A DNA stretch of 64,000 nucleotides from Cristatella mucedo (taxonomy: Eukaryota > Bryozoa > Phylactolaemata > Cristatellidae), in contig WPIO01000154.1 of the NCBI GenBank assembly GCA_009760855.2, positions 296,001-360,000 on the forward strand, read 5' to 3'. Below, one piece after another: positions 36,593-64,000 of this stretch; the stretch's first letter is position 1, and every line of letters starts with the position of its first letter. The translations under genes were made by a program, and so were the position numbers. The notes under the pieces are model-generated. The model searched no databases and was not told the DNA's origin. It saw only the letters and a program-made list of their open reading frames with translations.

Positions 36593-37649
36593 GATGAAAT
36601 CATCACAGGTTAAGAGTATAGGTAGTGAAAAAAGTGGGCCTTAGAACGAATCCTTAAGTAGCCTATACTTTAGAGACCTCCGAATGACCAACGGCCATAT
36701 ATTCTCAGATCGTCTCATTGTAAGATATCTCATTTAGGCTTGACATAACCCAGTGCAGTACTGTGCCAGTGATACGTAGACGTGTCGAGACGCACTCCCG
36801 AAGAATCCGGTGGTAAATAGTGTCAGATGCTGCTGAGAGATTGAGGATACCTACAAGGGAGGCCCTACCCTGAGCAGCATTGATCACAAGGTCACTGTAA
36901 ACCCGAAGCAGAGCAGTGTATCTGTGCAATGGTTAGCCCTAAATGCCGAGTGGAACTTGCTAAGCGAGATCTGATGTACTGATGTAATCTTTAGCTTTTT
37001 TGCCATCACTCAGTCAAGTGTCTTTGATAAGAGTGGATGAAGGGAGACTGGATGGACGATATATACTTAACTTCTCACTGTCGATAGTCGGCTTTTTAAT
37101 GGAAAGCCTGACAATAGTAACTTTAAAAGAGGATGGACTTTGCCGGCAATCAGGGACGAGCATATATAATATTTATTACGGTAGGCAGTAACGGGTCTAT
37201 GCGCCTCACAAGGAGAACTCTTGAGACAGGGTCTGTAAGACTATGCGTCTTTTTAGCGTGGGATACAAATTTAGCGACGAGTTCAAAGTCCGAGGACAAG
37301 CGCGAATGAGAGAGAAGAACTGCAGATCGTTGATTTGGTGCAGTCCGGCAGATGATGGCAGTGAGAGAATGGACTTCGTTCTATCTTATCTTTTAAGAAT
37401 TTGGAGAAACAACCTGAACGTTTGCCGTCGGGATCACCGGGGAGTATACTTTCTGGCAAGCGGTTAAGAAGATGGTCGATAGTAGACGTTAGCACTTTTA
37501 GGGTATTTATCTGTGATTCGACTATTCCTCTATAAAAATTTTGCTCAGCCTTGGCTAAAATGGACTGATAGGAGCTACGATAATCCTCAAATGCAAAGCT
37601 TTGGACTGCGAGTCCCGACTTTATGGAAGCTTTTCTAAGCCCATAGGTC

Positions 37650-40200
37650 AGTGATGGGCAAACTTTTTGATTAGCGGACCACGATAGTTTCTAAAACTTG
37701 ACAGTGGGGCCGGGCTAGAATAGGAGAATGATGTGTTTGTGTGAACTTATATAAATTGCATGTAAAAACCATTACATGAAAAGATTTGGCCTTTAAGAGG
37801 CAGCAAAACACCATTGTGCTTAGTTTATTGTAAACATTGTTTTACAAATTTATTAATTTAATAACGTAGTAATAGACTCCCATTCAGTTTAAGTGGGAAT
37901 AGTGTTGCTGGTCTCTTTTTTGGCAAGTGCATCAATGTCTGGCGTTATATTTGTTGTGGAAATTCTCAAGACAGATCCGGGGTGTTGGTCAGTTAACTTG
38001 GATCTGTGACGGGCTTTGTTGAGGTTCATGACGCTGAGTGTCTGTTCACACACATAGGTTGAGCCAAACAACGTCAGCATCTTCTGTGCCATCCTCCGGA
38101 GGTTTGGAAACGTGGCTTCATTAAGTGAAGCGTAAAAGTCATTCAAAATAAGAGAGGTGAACTTCTCCTTCAATACAGAGTCAGACTGAAGATCTATCAG
38201 TTCCAACTGCAGCACCGGTGGTGCTGCTTCAGGGTCTCGTGACAGGGGGAAAGGACACCAGCTGAAGTGACTTTTCAGTTTTTTCAAAGTCACAGAAGCG
38301 ACGGCAGAATTCTCCGTACAGGTTGTACAGAGATTGTCTGTATTTCTGCGCGTTTCGGGTCGCGTCTTTCTGCATGGCTAGTGTGGGGAAATGAGAGAAG
38401 GATTTGTTTGAAATTTGTCTGGAGAAAAGAGTCAGCTTGTATTTGAAGGCCCTAACATTTGTGTATATGTCATGCACAAATTAGTCTTTCCCCTGTAGCC
38501 TGGTAATCAGCTCATTCATGTGCGAAAGTATGTCCACAGTAAACGCAGTCACAAAGCCAGGCCTTATCACTTAGCTCGGAAAATTCGTCGGATCTCCCTT
38601 CCATTAACTCCAATAATAATAATAATAATAATAATATTGCACTTGATAAAGCGCCCTCAGAGAACTTAATCTCTTTCTAGGCACTTTACATTTGCTGCAA
38701 AGTGATATGCAATAGAATAGTAAGTAAAATCATGCTTGAAAAACAAAAAAAATGAATAATATGGTTAGGGGTGACATGCACAGGGTCAGCATGCAAATGT
38801 GGTTAGTGGCAGCATGCACAGTGTCAGCACGCATAAGCACATCAAGGACGAATCACAGGGACCCACTAAATGCTGCCACTCTAAAAATGCAGTGGTCTCC
38901 TCCTTCAGCTCCCACACTCTTTGAAAGACTTTGCCCAAACTTAGCCAGCGCACACGAGAGTGGTAAAGTAAGTCCTGGTGATCTGCATCGGTTTCTTCCA
39001 GGAACGCAATAAACTGACGATGCTGAAGTACCCTTGCTCGTATAAAGTTAACAAGCTTTACGACTGGATTCACGACATGATTTAGCTGCAATATAGATTT
39101 ACAAAGTACTTCCTGATGAATGATGCAGTGAAGGAAAATAACATCCTGATCAGGATTTTTTCTTTTACTTTTTCCTCCAGTCTTTTTTAGCAGCCCAACG
39201 TTTTTCCAGCTAAACTTGGCGAACCATCCGTGGTGACATTGGCAAGTTTGCTCCAAGGTAGCTTCATTCTCTCGATGACAGCAGACACCTGGTTATACAA
39301 GTCTTCTGCCCTCATTTTTCTTTTCATGGACTCCATGGTAAAAATTCCTCTGTGATCTCAAAACTGTCGCTAATCCTTCGGATAAAAATTAGGAGCTGAG
39401 CAGTGTCTTTTAAGTCGTTACTTTCATCCAGTGATAGTGAATAAAAATAAAAGAACTTCGCCTTTTTGCTTAATTTGCTGGCTATATCTTCGTCCATCAA
39501 TTCCGCACGGCGAGTCACAGTTCTGCGTGACAAACTGATTTTTTCAAATTTGCCTGTGCTCTCCTGGCAGAAGAGACCTGCTGTCTCAACCATGCATTCT
39601 TTTAAAAATTCACCTTCGGAGAAAGGCTTCCTGGCCTTTGCTAATTTGAATGCCAGCAACAAACTTGCTTTAGTACTTGACTCTTGAGTCGCAGTTTGTC
39701 TGTGAAAAAGGTTTTGCTGAGTCTGTAAATTAGCAATCAATCTCTGAGCTGTAGCCACCCGTTCTTGTGGAGACTGTTGACGGACTAGCATGTTTTGTGG
39801 CAAAATGACGGCCGATGTTGTATTCTTTAAAAACTGCTACAGTTTCTTCGCATATCAGACATACAGCTGTTGATAGGACTTTAGTGAAAAAATATTTCGT
39901 TGCCCACTCTTTATTAAAAACTCGGCACTCACTGTCTACTTTTCTTTTCTTTGGTCCACTCATTTTTACTGAAGGGCTGAAAGTACGAAGCGACAAAATG
40001 AAGTAGAGAGTAACCGTAATGCATCACACTTAAGGGTCAATGTCTTCGGGGTGTGCCATCTGCTGGGGAAAAATGGGAATTGCATCTAGGTAAAACGATT
40101 GAGGTGTCTATATAATAAATTTTAATTTAATAATGTAACGTGGACGAGTTCGGCGGGCCGGATTGAAAAGCCCAATGGGCCTTATATGACCCGTGGGCCG
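37650..40200 (-). pseudogene. hAT-superfamily transposase, broken copy (GTF2IRD2/ZBED-like type)
   Basis: The transposase starts at an ATG at 39963 with a BED-type zinc finger: WATKYFF, CLICEETVAVFKEYN and HFATKHA supply the paired Cys and His. Next come SSTKASLLLAFKLAKARKPF, LSRRTVTRRAELM, FYFYSLSLDESNDLKDTAQL, then HCIIHQEVLCKSIL, RWLSLGKVFQRVWEL, and finally a C-terminal dimerisation region TYVCEQTLSVMNLNKARHRS. Breaks: a frameshift near 39785, one near 39260-39325, stops near 38500-38520, and a LINE A insertion at 38619-38878. A left end CAGTGATGGGCAAACTTTTT at about 37651 looks like the hAT terminal repeat; the right end near 40190 (GTGGGCCGTAGT) is eroded. It cannot make an intact protein. 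Confidence 0.88.
38619..38878 (-). mobile_element. LINE A 3' end inserted in the hAT copy
   Basis: The (AAT)n tail, hairpin GCCCTCAGAGAACTTAATC, GGTTAGGGGTGACATGCAC and CACAGGGACCCACTAAATGC are all well preserved. The transposase frame stops at one border and resumes at the other, showing that the LINE landed after the hAT copy. Confidence 0.93.
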
Positions 40201-41486
40201 TAGTCAGCAATTCTTGCTTTCTATACGTCGGCCGTCACCCAAAGGGCGCCTTGGTGAGGACGGACCTGTCATTTAGTTGGAGGTGCAAATTCCAGTAACA
40301 AGTCGGTTAGCACCGCTGTGGCATGGCCTTTTTGTATCTCTGAATCGGCTTTAACGCGAGCGCAGAGCCAGAAAAAACTCGGATAGTAAACGCGTGTCGA
40401 ACACAGCGGATCGGACGGGATGTCAAAATGAATATTGAATTCCCATAAAATGAGAAGAGGGCGATTGTTACTGCCCAGAGATGAATGGAAGTCGATAAGA
40501 TGTAGAAAGATGAAAGAAGACAGAAGTATCAGAGACGAAGCCGGAAAGACGAGTTACCGCTACCGTGACAGTCCGAGCAAGGTGCTAACTGTTGCTGCAG
40601 CGTAGACGTTGCTGCGTTGAAAGAGCCATACCTAGGCCACGGCGCTTTCTGGAAGCCACAGGCTCTTGCTTAGATCGGCTGGGAGCCAGGCGGATACGAA
40701 GTCCTCGGTATCCACTAGGAGCTCACGATTTTCATAGCTCTCGCATGCAACGCTGGCTTGGTGAGTTGGCTGCTCCGAAATGCCGCGATTGCGATAACGT
40801 GAAGCGAGCGTCGCTTGGGTCGCTACGGAAAGATGGGAATTACAGCTGGGTAAAACGATTGAGGTGTCTATACAATATAATTTAATAATGATAATAATAA
40901 TAAAATAATAATAATAAACTTTAATTTAAAAAGCAAGCGCTTGGGTCGCTTGCGTACATTGTCGCACACCGCAGCTGTCTGTTGGTCCCCGAGTCAGTCT
41001 GCATTTTAGGTCTTAATAAACGTGAACATTGTTAACAAAACATGCAACGCGTCTCGCGTCTGAGTGGACTTTGAAAACGAAAAAATCTAACCCACCATTG
41101 TTTTCACGGATGCGAAAGAACTTGGCCAAACGTTTAGGGAAATCAAAAATTAACGAAGAAAATATGAACGAGTTAAGATAAAAGGAAAACGGAGAGAAAA
41201 TAAACTGCGCGCAATTTCCGGTTTATTGCTTGCGAAACCTTGCTTTGTCGGGCTTCAACTCGTCGGCCTTCAACCAGGTTCATGCAGCGTAAACCCACTT
41301 CGAATGGTCGCAGCTTTGCAATCGTTACGTGATTCATACAAGTTCATTTGTTAACGATTCCCTTTCTAGTGAATAGAGTTTAAACAAGAGAGTCAGACAA
41401 TACTAACACAGTAAGCTGCCAAATTTGGCCAGTTCGAATTATCGGCCAACGGCGCGGCAGGCACGTAGGTGCAAAAAGTGAGCCGT
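40201..41486. other. Intergenic, unassigned
   Basis: Mostly unremarkable. An ATAATAATA-rich run occurs at 40885-40920 and a short direct repeat, ACGATTGAGGTGTCTATA, at 40095-40112 and 40856-40873, the first next to the hAT right end. Confidence 0.4.
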
Positions 41487-42335
41487 GATGGCTCACCAGG
41501 TAAGGTGGTTGCTTTTTCACGGGGTACGGAGATTCCCCCCTGAACGTTTCCCCCTGGACATTCCCCCCCCCCAACATTCCCCCCCCCAACATTCCCCCCC
41601 AACATCCCCCCCCCGTACATTCCCCCCCTGGGGTAGGACATTCCCCCCCCGGTATATGGTTTCGGTTTAAGTTTTAGTGTTTAGAGTTTTTTGGGTTTAG
41701 AATTTAGGGTTTTTAGGGTTTAGGCTTTAGCGTTTAGGGTTTACGGTTTAGCGTTTAGGTTTAAGGGTTTAGGGGGCGGGCTGCGCCTACGCCGCCTAAA
41801 TCCATTCTTGCTCGTATTCCGCGCTTTAATTAGTGCGTATTAGGGCATAACTACATCACCTGAGGTCGAGTTATACTCAGTAGACCTCTGAGGCTCAGCG
41901 CTCATTTGCAGGAACGCGCGACACGCCGTAGCGTGCGCCCGCTTTGACGGGTACGAACACGTGCCTGGCGGCGTCGAGCGGGACCGCACTTCCGCGGGAC
42001 CAAACTGTATAGCTCGCCGCTGCCGCAGCTACCGCAACCGCCGCCGCCGCCGCCGCTCGCTCCATTAGAAACCATCCTTTCAATCCATCCATTCCTCTAA
42101 TTATACTGAGTTGATTTTATTTTAATAGAGCATGAACTTCATTTAATCATGCATATATATATCTATATATATCTGTATTCTTAGTTACACTTTCGTCAAC
42201 ATAAGGGGGAAATGGCCTACCTCGGGGGGAATGTCCGGAAGGGAAATGTCCTAGGGTCCAAGGGGGATGTCCGGGGGAAACGTCCAGAGGGGAAATGTCC
42301 TGCAATCGCAAAAGAGGCTGTTAAATCACCTAGTA
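41487..42335. mobile_element. Inverted-repeat element of GGACATTTCCCC motifs, flanked by SINE-2 pieces
   Basis: The left side (41537-41655) has repeated C-rich motifs such as CCCCCTGGACATTCCCCC and ACGTTTCCCCC. The right side (42205-42300) has their complements: GGGGGAATGTCC, GGGAAATGTCC and GGGGGAAACGTCC. The left flank (41487-41519) resembles the SINE-2 head and the right flank (42300-42335, AAAGAGGCTGTTAAATCA) its tail. Inside are telomere-like repeats and a GC-rich patch. I know no named family for it. Confidence 0.55.
41662..41776. repeat. Degenerate GGGTTTA telomere-like repeat
   Basis: About 15 irregular copies of GGGTTTA/TTTAGGG variants, for example GTTTAGGGTTTACGG and GTTTAGGTTTAAGGG. 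Animals usually carry TTAGGG telomeres, so this is more likely an internal part of the surrounding element than a telomere scar. Confidence 0.8.
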
Positions 42336-42854
42336 TTTTTTATTTTATTTTATTTTTTTATTTTTAATTTTTAATGTGAGTGGGTCGGTAGGGTGCATTT
42401 ACGTTTTAATGTTCATTCACTTGAATTTGTCTCACTTCATCTAGTCGCTGAAAAAAACACTGCGATTTCGCTTCTAGCCTAAAAGATGTACGGGTGTTCG
42501 TGAGGAAGACGCGCGCGCCCGTGGAAGGCATTTTGGAGACGCAGTCGGGCTAAGCGCCTGACATCTTCAGCTTCCCCTCATACCTCAGTAGACTCACGCT
42601 GGATAACCCTATTTTATTGGCTTCATGATTACACACGAAAGGCTGCAGTTTTGAAAACTGACAAAATCAATCGCCGGTAAGTCCTTTTTGAGACTCTACG
42701 TGGGTCAAACCGGGGATGTGCCAAACGACTGCACTAGGAAGCGCTAGGAACAACATCATATACGCCTAAAATTATCTAATGGCCTATTCCTTAAACCAAC
42801 CAAAGAAACATGCGTATTCTGCTGCATCTCGTAATTACTAGAGAAATTCCCGCG

Positions 42855-42955
42855 GAGTAATAATAATAATAATAAATTTGATAAAGTGCCCTCAGAGAAC
42901 TCAAATTCTTTCTAGGAGCTTTACATTTACTTCAAAGGAAGCACGATCCATAGTG
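42855..42955 (-). mobile_element. LINE A tail fragment near SPEF2 exon 1
   Basis: AATAATAATAATAAATTTG, AGTGCCCTCAGAGAACTC and CTAGGAGCTTTACATTTAC followed by AAAGGAAGCACGATCCAT. It ends about 255 bases upstream of the SPEF2 start codon. Confidence 0.88.
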
Positions 42956-43208
42956 CGTAACCTCAGTATCACTTTCAGTATGACGCCCGCTTGCAGGCGA
43001 CCGCCGCCAGAGGCCAGTACCATAACTAGGGGCCACGGCGGTTGGGCCTCCCGGGGGGGGGGGGGCGTTCGGCTGCTCGTCCAGCGCGCCCTGCATGCAG
43101 GTTTCCGGTTTCCACAAGGACCAATAGGGTGGCTCGCCGGCTGTTGCTATGACGCTCGTGGGCCGGGCAGCCGAGAACCCCGCTCGCTAGCAGCTCCGTC
43201 ACCAGAAA
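42956..43208 (+). promoter_or_regulatory. Putative SPEF2 5' leader and promoter region
   Basis: A GC- and CpG-richer stretch (with a G11 run at about 43053-43065) lies directly before the SPEF2 start. No TATA box is evident. Only position and base composition support this. Confidence 0.35.

Positions 43209-64000
<20,792 letters not shown>

Larger units (their letters stand above)
35690..37560 (-). mobile_element. Old LINE copy with RT remnants (LINE A-related)
   Basis: Minus-strand remnants occur in the order of an RT protein: LLNRLPESILPGDPDG and FSKFLKDKIER (37283-37495), a KPTIDSEKLSIYRP-like stretch (about 37010-37110), then ASLVGILNLSAASDTIYHRI and TGTVLHWVMSSL (36705-36929), and NSAARIVSQK, LHWLARNHRIAFKI (35698-35973). 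ASDTIYH is an eroded 'AFDTVDH' motif. Frameshifts and a younger insertion at 36345-36440 break it, so it is dead. Confidence 0.82.

Noticed and set aside
39324-39996. A domesticated host gene of GTF2IRD2/ZBED type
   Set aside because: Frameshifts, stops and an internal LINE insertion show a decayed transposase rather than a preserved gene.

Overview
This window is nuclear DNA from an animal, most likely a marine or aquatic invertebrate. The evidence is GC-rich coding exons set in AT-richer introns with GT/AG splice signals, four metazoan genes, very dense simple repeats, and many 5'-truncated LINE copies and tRNA-derived SINEs. SPEF2 implies flagellated sperm or cilia. I cannot name the phylum: the proteins are clearly orthologous to human families but too divergent for a vertebrate call.

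Layout. (1) 1-6140, minus strand: five exons of a CAMSAP/Patronin gene (microtubule minus-end binder), running off the left edge; its start exon was not found. A 16-bp satellite, SINEs and microsatellites fill its introns. (2) 6141-16880: old LINE/SINE fragments, an (AT)n tract, a 29-bp minisatellite and a CpG-rich zone (about 12560-14560) that could be a promoter. (3) 16883-17080, minus strand: the bZIP exon of CREBL2; the exon or exons encoding its C-terminus were not found. (4) 20138-33184, plus strand: a complete four-exon TMEM205 gene encoding 192 residues. (5) 33185-43208: a degenerate LINE, a broken hAT-type transposase copy with a LINE inserted in it, and a GC-skewed inverted-repeat element with telomere-like GGGTTTA repeats. 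(6) 43209-64000, plus strand: the first 14 exons (773 codons) of SPEF2/KPL2, with an N-terminal CH-like domain, coiled coil and adenylate-kinase-like P-loop domain, running off the right edge. All joins in the CAMSAP, TMEM205 and SPEF2 models keep the reading frame.

The genes are unrelated housekeeping, cytoskeletal and ciliary genes rather than an operon or system. I found no convincing undescribed system. The most interesting non-gene signal is the repeat ecology: a tRNA-derived SINE whose 3' tail copies the tail of the local L2-like LINE (here 'LINE A'); two LINE families ('LINE A' and 'LINE B') each found inserted in the other; several tandem repeats that stay open in all three frames; and an inverted-repeat element built from GGACATTTCCCC-like motifs. 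LINE A, LINE B, SINE-1 and SINE-2 are my working labels, not database names.
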